Notes: generated from the sequence alone by a model not told the origin. A stretch of 64,000 nt of DNA from Phytophthora hibernalis (GCA_012656075.1 JAAKBF010000147.1:24905-88904), one strand, 5' to 3'; positions 21,425 through 32,490 are shown, counted from the first letter of the stretch. Translations and numbers: made by a program.

Positions 21425-22953
21425 ATGCCCAAGCAACGTCGCTCAGCTCCGCCTCTTCCGCCGGCAGTTCGTCTACGCGCCATTCTCGAGGACGAGGAGG
21501 AAGACGATGACTCGTTTATTCGCGCAGGCGTCGACTTCTGGCGTCGAATGCGGCCTTTACTAGCCGTCAACGGGGCAAGTTTAGGGCTCCGTGCACTGGA
21601 CGACCTAGCCATGTCCGTGCTCCTTGACGAGCCGAAGGAGCTGACCGCGTCCGTGCATCGTCTGCCGTCCGCTCAAGTCATGCAGGTGGGCTTGTCTCGG
21701 GAGCATGAATTCTTCGCGCCCACGTACCTTACGGCCGCGGCAACTTCGACGACTTCTTCGTCTTCCTCGACCACATCACCACCTACTGACGCGTCTACCA
21801 AGCCCTCCATGAGCAGCAAGCGACCAACGACTAGAAGCTCCGTCAAGTCCACGTCGCCTCCTAACAAGAAGCAGCGCGTCTCATCCAAAGTAGTCGCCGT
21901 GCCGGGATCTTTCGAATTTGACTTGACGCCAGACACGCCTGCCGGTATTCGTCGCGACCTCGCCCGCCTCATAAATCAAGCAACATACCAGGGTAAGGCT
22001 CCATTTCGTCTGGCATACCCGTGGAGGGGGCAGCGAGCTTGGTACGTTCCCAACGATCATCCTCATTTGCACCTCCAGCACTGGCGCACCTTCTTCATTC
22101 TGGCCTTGTACGCGACGGCCGAGAAGGCTGATGCTCGTCGTAATGCAAAGGCGTCCGCGTTGAAGGCTCGGTTGCAGCTACTGAGCGCCAACATCGAGGT
22201 GTTCGGTTATTACGGTTTCATGGAGCTCTTCGAGAACGGAGCCCACGACTCGCTGATGTGGTTGGGAGGCAAGGCGGCGAAGCACTCGGCCGATGGGAAG
22301 GACTCCGACTCCCCACCTCAACAAGACTTGATCACGCTCTACCAAGAAGATCGTGCTGGTTACGACCGTACTCTGGCTCGGGTTCTTGATCCGCTCGCTA
22401 TTGACGAAGACGGGTACGCGTCGATTCCTGAGCTGCTGGACCAGTCGCACGCTTTGGACCTGACCCACCGCTCGCACTTGCGGCTCTCCGACAAGGCTCT
22501 GGCGCGTATTGTTATTGACGTAAACGGCGGCAAACCCCCAGTCGAGGTGTGGGTCGGAGACCGGTCGGAAGGGTCTTGGAGCAAGTTGCTTTCCGACCGT
22601 ACCATTCGCGCTCTGCAAGTCGAGGTGGCGCGTCAGGTCGCCGCCTAGGAGCCTATATGGAAGGAGGACGCCAAGTTGTTCAAGCCTACCGAACAGGGTG
22701 ACGACGACTCCGACTTTGAAGACGATGACGATGACGAAGAGTTCAAAGTTCTTCCTCCAACGCCCATCGCGAAGTTCAAGAAGTCCAAGCGAATCGAAGA
22801 GTCGGAGTCGGAGGCATCATCCAACGAAGGTAGTGACGCCCAAGAGGAGCTAGACGACGAGGACCCGCCCCCCAAGCCCGAAGGCTACCCGAAGAAGGAG
22901 CCCTCAAGAAGTCTGACGACACATCCTCTTCCGCACCGAGTTCGATCAAGTAA
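21425..22953 (+). CDS. antisense gene inside gypsy-2, unknown function
   Basis: The 407-codon ORF (21425-22648) is open and encoded opposite to the retrotransposon. It begins MPKQRRSAPPLPPAVRLRA, has a Glu/Asp cluster, a helical domain (FIRAGVDFWRRMRPLLAVNG), a Ser/Thr-rich linker, an NLS-like SPPNKKQRVSSK and a C-terminal domain with WRTFFILALYATAEKADARR and FGYYGFMELFENGAHDSLMW. A TAG at 22646 ends the ORF, but the same frame continues with EPIWKEDAKLFKPTEQG and an acidic tail; a CAG-to-TAG change would explain this. A one-base shift near 22900 then leads to SDDTSSSAPSSIK and a TAA at 22951. The intended protein may thus be about 508 residues. I recognise no family. It ends 193 bp from the end of pol, tail to tail. 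Confidence 0.72.
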
Positions 22954-23145
22954 GGTCAAGCCGTATCCGGGTCGCCGCAGGGTGTTTCAGCTTTTCTTCG
23001 TCGTTTTTCTCTTTTGTAAATGGGCGATCTCGTTTTAAATTTCAAAATTTCAAAAATATAACGCATTTCATCTCCGTTCTGTCCCTGTGTTCCAAATTCG
23101 TAATACCACAACCGTTCCACACTCTTCAAGGACGGTCCACGGAGA

Positions 23146-24041
23146 CTACATCATCAGCAGATCCGTGTCATCGGCGTCGGCATTAGCATCAGCTAACCTG
23201 GCGCTTCGACGTAACACGGGTAATCCATTCTTAAGTCTTTCGGCTTGTTCAAAAGACGCGACCAGACCGCATATTCAGGCATCAACACCGTTCTCGGCAG
23301 CCAGAAAGTCTCGTAATTTGCCGTCAACGCGAGATATTTGACGGATCGGTTCACCGTCGTTTTCGCTACTACTTCCAGCAGGGGAAACACTGAGCCGGAT
23401 ATGGCCGTATCTCCACTTCCAACAGTTAGTCGCTCGGTGAAGCTGGATGGAGGTAGGTCCGATTCCTCGAGAGAACCATCCTCTACGGCTCCATCTCCCT
23501 CGAGTTCGGTCGGAATTTCATCAGCATAGGGCCGAGTCTATCGCCCATGGTACTTCTTCATTCGGTTCACATTTATGGGTACGACCTTGGCTGGGTGCGT
23601 CGGGATGTCAATACGATACGCGTTCTCCCCGACTTTGCTCACTACACGGTAAGGGCCGTGCCAAGAGAACGCAAGTTTCTTCGTGCGAGCTTCACCCCTT
23701 TCGGCACGGAAGGGTTGATAAACCCAGACTTGTTCACCTTCTTCATATTGCACCACGACACGGTCTTGTAGTCGCCTTTAATGACGATCTTGTGCTTTCA
23801 AAAGTTGGCGTTCAACCAAATGCCGCGAATTCTTCAGAGATCGGTTTAGTTCGCGTCGGTACCGAGCCACTTCATTACTCCGCCACCGTTTACCGAGATT
23901 TAAAAATCCCACGTCCAGAGGTAGTACGGGATCTCGTCCATATAGAGAAAAAGGAGAGTCACCGAGAGCTTCGTGATAGGCCGTCCTGTAGGCGAATAAT
24001 ACTCGAGGTAAATACACGTCCCAATCTGACTGGGCTTCACT
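23146..24041 (-). pseudogene. gypsy-2 integrase C-terminal part
   Basis: From the inversion breakpoint the minus strand reads EAQSDWDVYLPRVLFAYRTA and SLYGRDPVLPLDVGFLN (end of the integrase core), then in another frame WVYQPFRAERGEARTKKLAF and YRIDIPTHPAKVVPINVNRM (SH3-like C-terminal domain), a stop at 23538, and finally NRSVKYLALTANYETFWLP with VLRRSARLADANADADD, which resembles a chromodomain-like tail ending at 23146. There are two or three frame breaks. The first ~two thirds of integrase are missing. Confidence 0.85.
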
Positions 24042-26438
24042 CTTGCAGAAGCCGCGGCGGTTCGTCATGATGGTACCAATAGTGGAAAAACATGAGTACG
24101 AGCTGAACGGCCAAGACAATAGACGTGTAGAATCGATCTATCACAACAAGTCGCATCGATATTCCTGATGGTTTGTCACCGAAGACTTCCTTCTGATTGC
24201 GCACGACAGCAGCAGGTCCCGACTTCATATCCACAGCTCCGGACTCGGCAATGTGCTGCTTTTTGCCGCATTACACCTCGAAACTAACCACACAGCACCA
24301 CAACACAAGATACAGCGTAAGAATTCTTACCGAATGCAGCTACCGGATCGCGCACAGCAAATCATAAACAGCTTGGTGCCCCACTTATGGGGCTTATCTT
24401 TCATATACATTCTGGTACGGTTGTATGACGATCTGGACGGAAGCATTGCTTCATCAAATGAAAGTTCAGCAAGAGAAACAAAAGCGCTCACAGACGTCTG
24501 CTGCATCACGTTCACCACTGAGCGAATTTTCCAGGCTCGGTCCGTCCTGCCGCGCGGGTCGTGGTTGCTGGTAAAATGGAGGTTCCGTGTGAGCTCCATG
24601 AAACGGTCGCGACGTAAATACCTCCCGAATATACCACGCGAAATAGCGCCTTGATCATTCTGCTTCCAATAATTCGCCAGCTTCTCTCGATTTGGAATGA
24701 CAGTCCGCGCGATGAGCAACCCGATGTATACACACAACTCGTGAGGAATTATCGGAGATACCGATTGAAACTCCTGGCGTACATCACGCCGTGTCTTGGT
24801 CCGCTCTGCCCTAACTTGTTTGTTCCTTTTCCGATCTCACTTCTCCTTGCGCTCGAAATATGCATCGACTCGAGGGTCCAACTGCTCGTGCATATAATGG
24901 TTGCTGCTGTCAGCAATATGTTGCCATATCGCTACAGGCATGAAGAGGAAAAAGAGAGCGATGGGTGATTATCCGCATTTCAATGAAGCTCTGGTAGGAC
25001 CATGACTGCCTTGATATAGATGTGGATACTCCGAGTTCGACGAAACTGGCATGTACGGCGTCTGAAGGTACGCGTTGACGTCGGGTGTCTCCAATTCGCG
25101 CCGCCCAGTTGTAGATAGATCTTGCAAAGCCGGACCAATGACATCTCCGGCAAGAATCTTCTCTTGTCCACCCATTGAATCCAGGAACTGATCCGCGAAA
25201 TGGCGCTCTTCGTCAGCAAACAGATCTTCGTAGTCTGCGTCAAGTGTGTCTGAAGCCGATGAATCCGTGTCACTTGCTTCCATATCGCTCAATTCTTCCT
25301 TCTCAGACTCATCTCCAGAATCCAGCACCTGGTAGTCTTGGTCACCGGTGCTGGAACAATTGAGACTATCAGAATCATCTCCCACGATGTCAAGGACTTG
25401 TTGTTCGTCTAATGTAGCAAAATACCGCATAAGGTACATGTTAGACATAAGCTGTATCATGTATATACAGCATAGTTGATGAACAAACCTCGAATAATAT
25501 TATGCTCGACGCTCTTGGATTCATCATCGCAACTTGGTTCCCTTTCCTCAAACTCATGATCGCTTCGTGCCTCGCTGATCTCCGAACTTCGATGTACACC
25601 AGGATCTCTGCAGCACTCGGACTCAGCTTGAACGACACCCGAAGCTGTAAGATACATCATAGCAAATCAATGTATACACTATATATATACAGGTTAGTAG
25701 ATAGTTCATGTACGTGGTAAGCGGAAGATACGTACCAGACATAAACTCAAGCACGGGCGACTCACTCGGTGATGGAGACGTCTTACGGTCCCTTTCGGAG
25801 CTGGTGGATTGCGCGGTGTAGGCTTCGAAGCTTGCTTCCGTGCTGGACCCTTCGGGGTCGTAGGCTTCGGTGCTGCAGGCTTCGGCGCAGGAGGCTTCGG
25901 TGCTGGCTGTTTCCGCGCAGGAGGCCTCCGTGCTGGCGTATTCCACGCAGGATTGCTCGGTGCTGGAGGCTGTGGTGTACCATTGTTGGGATCTGGAGAC
26001 TCGCGCACAGGAGCCGCGTCCGCTCCAGCCAGCGATACCTGCGCTGCGTGAAGCCTCTCCACGGTCCTCTCTCTGCAACTATACAAAGCCATTATTAAGC
26101 ATCACACGAAAGGCTGGCACGTGTACAAACAGCTTACCTCGCTCCGCATAGTCAAACAAAGAAAAATCAACGCCTTCTTCGCCATTCGGATGCGCCCCGG
26201 GAGTATGTACTTCCAGTTGGAGATGAGGCTTCGGCTTGAAGGGGCCTTCGCTGTCCAGCAGCTTGCTCGTAGCTTCGCCCAGATGACCTTGAACGTTTCC
26301 GGTCCCTGCACTGGCGCGATTGGCGCGGAATCTGAGCCACGTGGCGCGGTTCCGCGCGTCCCGACCATCGCTTCTTCTCCGCCACATGAAATCGCAAACT
26401 GACTGGCGGGGGGATGTCGCGGAAAATACCTCGGACAA
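24042..26438 (-). pseudogene. piggyBac-2 transposase, N-terminal half, with introns
   Basis: Exon 1 from 26438 carries PFKPKPHLQLEVHTPGAHPN. Three introns fit GT-AG rules: 26137-26073 (GTAAGC...TTGCAG), 25735-25645 (GTACGT...TTACAG) and 25488-25409 (GTTTGT...CATTAG, acceptor less certain). Exon 2 is a Pro/Lys- or Ser/Thr/Glu-rich repeat depending on frame; exon 4 is acidic (DEQQVLDIVGDDSDSLNCSS). Then comes the piggyBac core: ISRGIFGRYLRRDRFMELTR, LSFDEAMLPSRSSYNRTRMY with KDKPHKWGTKLF, and GISMRLVVIDRFYTS, where the canonical DDNFY/DRFYT Asp is kept. The gene stops at IMTNRRGFCKS at the inversion breakpoint. There are frame breaks near 24970 and 24090. Confidence 0.85.
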
Positions 26439-27487
26439 TAAATACTGTCGCTAAATGATTGTTCATATCCTCGAATACTTAATTTAAAAATCGAGAAATC
26501 AGGAGATGTGCTGCACGTGCACAGATCTTGTGGATAGGGTAGGGTGTGAGTTATAATACATGAAATTTTTGACTTGGAATTTGTAAACCTTAAGAAAGGG
26601 CAGCACCACCACTTTAGTGAAACCGAGTTAAACTTTGCTCAAGCTGTATATACAGCATTAGAGCTGATTTCTAACCCAGCTTATTTTGTGAAAACCGATT
26701 AGTTTGTTTAAGTGGATTGTTTATCGGCCGATTAAGCAGCTGATTTAGGTTAGCGATGCCCAATTTAATAAATCAGACCTCCTAATTAGATGGAAGCTCC
26801 TTGAATTATACTCAAAATTGTCATCCGGATTTGATTCGCAAGACGGATCATATTACCGGTATACGGATTTAGATGCTAATCGGCTGATGGCCAGAGCCAG
26901 CTGATTTGCAATATCAACAAAGCAAACTGAAATAGTTTTGCATATGCATCGTTTATAGAGACTACATTTCTAACCTAGAGCAGTCACGCCGGTGGCCCTC
27001 TAACAAATGCATCGACGTCAACGCTTTTTCTGACTGCGCTATGATTACAAGGTCAACCAACGATTTATGTACATATTTAAATGACCCCATGCAGATATAG
27101 CTCCGATTTAACCCTTTGCAAATCCTCGATGAGGACTGCTTTACCGCCTAATTCCACGGGAAAACATGTACAGCTACCAAAAATTAAATGACATTCATCA
27201 GTAGATATCCAACGATACAAACTATAAGGTAAATATATTATATCGGACGCCAAAGCGAAGCTGATTGATATTATTAAATCCTTGCTTAATGCCACATGTC
27301 AAAACGGACGTATCAGATATACTGAAGCTTTGTCACTAAAGAACGAAAAAGGAGAGATGAGTCGGAGCACGACAAAACACAGTTAAAAACTGCATTTTTT
27401 GAACTGTGAATAAGGCTTACAAGGACCGCTTTGTGACGCTCCCTTGGTAGTTGTGCGGAGTGTGAACTCCTCCTAATGTGAGAGACT
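26439..27487. other. AT-rich intergenic DNA between piggyBac-2 and the gypsy-2 flank
   Basis: About 1 kb of AT-rich sequence without a convincing gene. Before the inversion this was the DNA between the right permease arm with gypsy-2 and the 5' end of piggyBac-2. No terminal inverted repeat of piggyBac-2 could be pinned down. Confidence 0.6.
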
Positions 27488-27524
27488 GAAGTGCGCAATG
27501 CATTGATACATCTAACGTTACTCG

Positions 27525-28129
27525 TGTCACGAGTGGTAATGGTGGACACTGTCTCGGCCACGGCTCCAACTGCCGTGTGAATGGGTCGACGCTGACGCAA
27601 CTTGAAGAGGCGGAGAGACTGGGCAGTCATCAAGCCCGGTCGCGGATTTACGATGAAGTGGATCCGCTCCGTGTGCATTTTGATTGGTAAATAATCCAGT
27701 CGTGGGACGCGGACGTTGGCTAGCACGACTGCTGAGCTTGGTGGGCCCACTCTTGATCTGGCGGCGTCGGCGGGACTGCGCAGCAGCGTGACGGCAGGAC
27801 GGGAGTCACCCGCCTTGAGGCCAAGGACGGCGCGAGCCAAGGATGATCAAGATAGGTCTGAAGAGTGAGGTGGGGCGTCACGAGAGCAGTCATCACGCCG
27901 TGTGAGATGCTCTGGCGGGCGCTGAAGGTTCGAAGTAACCCAATGACTGGATTGAACGGCGTGCTGTGGTAAGTGAGAAGGCTCAGTCGTGAATTTACCC
28001 GGATCAACGCATAACAAAGCTGTATATTTACATTACGGTTGTTGTTGTGCCTCCTGTCAAAACTCCCTAACTGCTCCTCGCTTCCACACGGCACGGCTAG
28101 ACCGTCCCGATCCGGATCGACTCGCAACA
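27525..28129 (+). repeat. 5' LTR of gypsy-2
   Basis: The 605-bp LTR begins TGTCACGAGTGG and ends CTCGCAACA. It is preceded by CTCG (27521-27524), complementary to the CGAG before the other LTR, giving a 4-bp target duplication once the inversion is undone. ORFs at 27313-28196 and 19584-20005 are LTR sequence, not genes. Confidence 0.93.
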
Positions 28130-28131
28130 CG

Positions 28132-28147
28132 TGGTGGAGAAGCAGGG
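28132..28147 (+). other. candidate primer-binding site of gypsy-2
   Basis: TGGTGGAGAAGCAGGG begins two bases after the LTR end. Its complement ends in CCACCA, compatible with a tRNA 3' end. The tRNA was not identified. Confidence 0.55.
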
Positions 28148-28474
28148 TACGGTTTTCCGGCCGTGAAGTGAGTACGAGCTGGGGAGTACCTGTCAAGCGT
28201 CAAGACTAGAGGCAAGCAACGGGGCTGTACTACTCTATCGTCCGCGCTAGTGTCTAAAGCGTTGGAGGTCGAAAGTGAAGGCGTGCAAGAAGTGGTCATC
28301 CGTCTAAGGGAGACGGAACAACTAGTCGGTCGCGGAGACCCAAAAGTCATATCCCTACGTGGAGTGGGGTTGGAAGTCAAAATTTGAATTGGAAGAACAG
28401 TCAAGATGGTCAGTCACGGTGAAGAAGAGGACGCCCGAGAATAACAGCGTCCGGTCAATGTCGGTCAGGAATAA

Positions 28475-30096
28475 ATGTCAAGTGAAGAAGAAGTCGAAGT
28501 CCAGTCTAGCGAGGCTGGCCGCTGCACGGAGCAGTCGTCCGTGATGCGTGAGTTGATGGAAGAGGAAAAGGAGAACCCTGGTGACCAAGTCAAGGAGGAA
28601 CAAGGGGTGAAGGAAGAAGAGGACGGTGGTGGACCGTCCAACCGACGCGACACCGGTCAAGGCCAGTTGACGGGCGTCGGTCAGGAGTATGACTCAGAGG
28701 AGTTTGAAGTTGAAGAGTCGGAAGAGGAGTATGAAGAAGAGACGTCAGAAGATGAGGACGTTTTACCTTCTCGGAGTCCTAGTGGATTCATACCTGCCCC
28801 GAAGTCAGGCGGAAGAACCGTCCTGCATTTGGATGGAGCTGGATCACGGAGTAAGTGGCGGATGTAGCCAGCGGATATCGATCTGCTAAAGAAGGGAATG
28901 GTGAGAAGAAGATCAAGAAAGAGTTTACCGTGCAATCTCACCCGTCTGGTCCCCGGTCAAGAAGAAGGCCTCAGCGTCAACCAAGAAGACCGTCTCAGTG
29001 GCTAAGGGGCGTAGCCGTCCGTCGAAGACCGGTCCGCCTGCTAAGTCGAATTCGGTGGGGAATAGACGGCCGGCGGTAGTCCTAAATCCGTACGGTTTGT
29101 CGACACTGGTGTCGAATGCTGTGAAGGTGTTGCCTATGTTCTACTCAGACACGGCCACCGTCGAGAAAGCACGGGATTTCTGGGATATGTTTGCGACCCA
29201 TACGGAGGGGCTACCTGACAAGTCTCGGCTACTCGTGTTCCGTCAAAAGTTGAAAGGCCAGGAGGCGGAGAGGTGGTGGGGCAATTCCAGTATCAAGACC
29301 TTGGAGACAGTGAAGCTGCGATTCCACAACCAATTCCTCAGTCGCACGGCCAATGAACTGTGGGAACGGTTGGAATCTACGAAGAGGAAGCGATGCGAGT
29401 CGGTGGAGGAGTGGGGGATCGTGTCTCCGACCTCTGCGAGGCCTTGAACTACCCTAATCCGCAGATGCGCTATCAGCTTTTTGCCGCGGACTTCGAAACA
29501 AAAGGATGCCGGCTACTTTGGACTCGAGTCCTGCCTCGGACATCCCCGAAGCGTGCGAGTGGCTCATGTTCAAAGCCATGTACCGTCCTGTCGAAGAAGA
29601 TGACCAGTTCTCGGATACGGGCCCGTCCAAGAAGAAGAAAAAGGACAAGGAGACGCCGGTATTGGCGTCGGTGGACGCTCTGGCACTGCAGCTGCAATCC
29701 TTCATGGACCAACAGCAACTGTGGCAGCAGCAACAGCAAGTGTACGCTGACCAGTACCAACCGCCTCGATCTCCTAGGAACCGATCTCCAGTGGCGGCTG
29801 TGACAGTCAGTTCTCCTCCGATGCCAGTGGTTCCGCGTCGCCCTAGAGGTATATCTATGGCCGACGACAACCGTACGCAAGATGGTATTCCGGTATGTGG
29901 ACGCTGTAACTACCAAGGTCACGGTCAGGGAACGTGTAAACGTCAGACGATGAACTGTCTCAACTGTGGCGAATATGGTCATATCCGTCCTGAGTGTGAG
30001 AGTGCGTCCAGAACTGGAGCGACTCCTGCTCCTATGGGGCAGAACCGGTCGATCAACTGCTACTTCTGCGGTGAATCGTCGCAAATTGCCCGTTGA
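28475..30096 (+). pseudogene. gypsy-2 gag
   Basis: The acidic N terminus (28475-28867, MSSEEEVEVQSSEAGRCTEQ) is followed by a basic linker and a capsid-like region (28998-29447) with SDTATVEKARDFWDMFATHT, FRQKLKGQEAERWWGNSSIK and RFHNQFLSRTANELWERLES, the retrotransposon gag pattern. After a frame change near 29400 the nucleocapsid (29506-30096) shows a Gln-rich stretch and two CCHC zinc knuckles, CGRCNYQGHGQGTC and CLNCGEYGHIRPEC, then CYFCGESSQ, a third knuckle cut by a stop. Gag packages element RNA. At least three frame breaks. Confidence 0.88.
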
Positions 30097-30135
30097 TACA
30101 GTCTCTCAGAGCATTGGCCACGGGGGCTGTCGCTG

Positions 30136-30732
30136 GTGGAGGAACCGGAGTCTCTCGCCAATGAAGAAGGCTTGAGGGAGGAGGAGCGAGCCACTCCTTC
30201 CTCTTGCCTGAGGGATGGATCGGAGGACAACCGTGACGAAGAGGATTGTTTGTACACGGTTGTTGGTGGTGAAAGTGAAAGTGATGACGGAGGAGAAGGA
30301 ATGGTGGAAGACTGTGTAGCAGAAGTAGACCAGTCTGATGACGGGGAAGGATGGAACCCGGATGTGAAGAGTGAGGAGGAGAGTGCTCCGATTGAGGAGC
30401 CTCCTGGATTGATTACCACGTTGGGCGACGGTGCGGTTGAAGATGCTGTTCCGATCGCGTCCGTGATGGAAATAGAAAACGAAAACGTCCTGATGATGGT
30501 GACGACCGACTATGAGGTTGGCTTGGTTACTGAAGATCATGATTGGAAGGAACTGAAACCATCGACCTCGGGAGACGACAAAATGGGTGAGAATACTGGT
30601 CCAGTTGTATTTGAGATGGACACGCTTGGTGAAAGTATCTTATCGGAGGGAGGAGTTGAAAAAGGAGTTGGTCTGATTGTGGAGAAGTCCGAGTTAGCAG
30701 AGCCGGAACCCGTGACCTCTCCCGCATTGGAT
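30136..30732 (+). pseudogene. gypsy-2 acidic linker between gag and pol
   Basis: A Glu/Asp-rich open frame (EEPESLANEEGLREEERATP to EPEPVTSPALDS) with no catalytic motif. It lies where gag-pol elements of this type carry a spacer before the protease. The computed ORF continues a few codons into piggyBac-2 DNA past the breakpoint, so its last residues are chimeric. Confidence 0.6.
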
Positions 30733-31689
30733 AGTGGTAAACAAGAAAAATAAGCGTCCCAATGATATTCCGCGGGAACATTGACGTATGAACGTTCGAA
30801 GCATGTGCACGAAATGGCTGTTATATGTTGGTGGGATAGCAAGCCCGTTCACTTACTGTCAGTCGGAGGCAATGTGACGCTGGATCGCGTCGCTCGGCTA
30901 GAGAAGATCGGCGAGCAGAACAAAGTCGCGTGCCCCCAAGTGATCAAGGACTATCATCGGTTCATGGGCGGAGTTGATGTGCACGATCAACTCCGCTTGC
31001 AGCGATATTCGGTACAGCGCTCCATTACGTTTCGCAAGTACTACAAGTCGCTGTTCTTGGAACTCATTGACCTCCCGATTACGAATGGATACATTGTGCA
31101 CCGCGCCTACTGCAAAAAGAGGAACATGAAGGCGATGACTCACGTGCAGTATATGTGCAAGCTCCACATGCAGTTGATCGAGCTCAAGGCGGAAGACATG
31201 TACGAGGGAAGCACTTTCCAAGCGGGTAAGTATCTCTTCTGTATGTGATGCGTTTGCTACGGTGTATATACTGAGTTGATATCTTGTATATCCAGGTGAG
31301 TGTGTTTTGGGTGAAACCTACGATACACCGGAGTCTGAGGGGCACGTCCCCAAGCAAGGTGACGACTGGCCCGAGCAGTCCGGACAACGCAAGCGAGTGC
31401 AGAAGAACTACAAGGTCTGCACGACACTGACCGACGACGGTAAACGTGGGGCAACAACTACGTACTACTGCGATGGTTGCGACTTCCCAGGGCCGATATA
31501 CTTGTGTATGATGCCAAAATGGCCGGTGAAAACGCCATCATGAGTTGCTGGGAGATCTGGCGCTCGGAGTACGAGAACGGCAAAGAGCTTCCAGCTAACA
31601 AGAAGGGCAAGATTCGTGTGCGCGTGACGAAAGCTGCTGCATCACCAGGAAAGTCGCCTGTCAAGCGTCGCCGCATGGACACCGAGTAA
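30733..31689 (+). pseudogene. piggyBac-2 transposase, C-terminal half
   Basis: Starting at the breakpoint one frame reads VVNKKNKRPNDIPR, which continues the GFCKS end of the half at 24042. A one-base shift near 30770 leads to HEMAVICWWDSKPVHLLSVG, KDYHRFMGGVDVHDQLRLQR (region of the last catalytic Asp) and FRKYYKSLFLELIDLPITNG. An intron at 31226-31295 (GTAAGT...ATCCAG) joins to the Cys-rich C terminus (YKVCTTLTDDGKRG, TYYCDGCDFPGPIYLCMMPK); a second shift near 31520 leads to MSCWEIWRSEYENGKELPAN and the stop at 31687. Cys residues suggest the C-terminal zinc module usual in piggyBac transposases. Confidence 0.87.
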
Positions 31690-32490
31690 CTAAGCGAGAA
31701 GTACACTGCATGTTCCTGCGTATGAAATGTGCTTGTACAGATTGCGTTTTTGTGATTGCTTTTCTGTTCGGTCTATGAGGAGATATGGAGCAAGCAAGCA
31801 AGCTGATGCAAGTACACTGCTCACCTTCCTTTGATTGCGCCTGCAGATGTTGGCCAGGTGTCCAATTTTGGAGTCTAATTGGATGAGCGATATATCGTCA
31901 TGTGAGTGTAAGCTGTTCTCAGATTCGCTCAGATTTCATTATCAAACAACTAATCCGGGTTTACACACTCACACAGGCTCAATGTTTACACTTAGTGCTA
32001 ATTTACACTCATATACCCAGCCTCAATGTTTACACTCAGTGTTACACCCATTCCATTCAACTCAAGTGCTTACACTCAGGTAGACTGTTGTCAGATGATG
32101 GCACTATTTCTATAATTTAGACAAACGATGAGCGGTCTTTCCAAAATGACGGAACTCTAAATATGCGTGGATGCACGCAAGTAAAATACCTTGCACTTTG
32201 TCTTCCGTGCATGATGCCAAGTGATCAGCCACAGCCCAGATACCCTTGGTTTGTCGCCGCTTCGGTGCCTCCGCTGTGGTTCGACTGCCGATGTTGAAGT
32301 GGGTGCTGGTGCTGCAGTTCTTGGTATACAGTAAACGCGTAGTGAGACAGGGCATTGAGGCAAAACCACAGATTTTCATTGAGGTTAGAGCAGGCACGAC
32401 AGCCGGGCTTGAGCGCCCGGATTTCCCATAATGATTCGTGCGTGCTGGTAACCTCACGAATGTGCCTTGCCCCGTGGCTTGTTCTCGCGA
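31690..32490. other. intergenic, short imperfect tandem repeat
   Basis: No gene seen. At 31975-32080 the string CTCAATGTTTACACT-AGTG recurs (about 49 bp apart) with further TTACACTCA words, a small decayed tandem repeat. Confidence 0.6.

Larger units (their letters stand above)
19472..24041 (-). mobile_element. gypsy-2, 3' half (Ty3/gypsy)
   Basis: Reading the minus strand: integrase C-terminal part, an antisense-coded gene, two small ORFs, polypurine tract and 3' LTR. The 5' half (LTR, gag, acidic linker) is at 27525-30732 on the opposite strand. The two halves are separated by the inversion with breakpoints at 24038-24041 and 30733-30736. The protease, RT, RNase H and much of the integrase are absent from both halves. 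Confidence 0.88.
27525..30732 (+). mobile_element. gypsy-2, 5' half (LTR, gag, acidic linker)
   Basis: This half consists of the 5' LTR, a primer-binding site, gag with zinc knuckles and an acidic ORF, ending at the inversion breakpoint AGTG (30733-30736). Joined in thought to the 3' half, the acidic frame runs directly into the integrase frame, which suggests that the element lacked protease, RT and RNase H already before the inversion. Confidence 0.88.

Noticed and set aside
24651..24968. 105-codon + strand ORF with hydrophobic segments
   Set aside because: Antisense to the piggyBac-2 core, which is clearly recognisable on the minus strand.
27313..28196. ORFs shared with 19584-20005
   Set aside because: They lie in the two gypsy-2 LTRs, so the similarity is LTR identity rather than a gene family.
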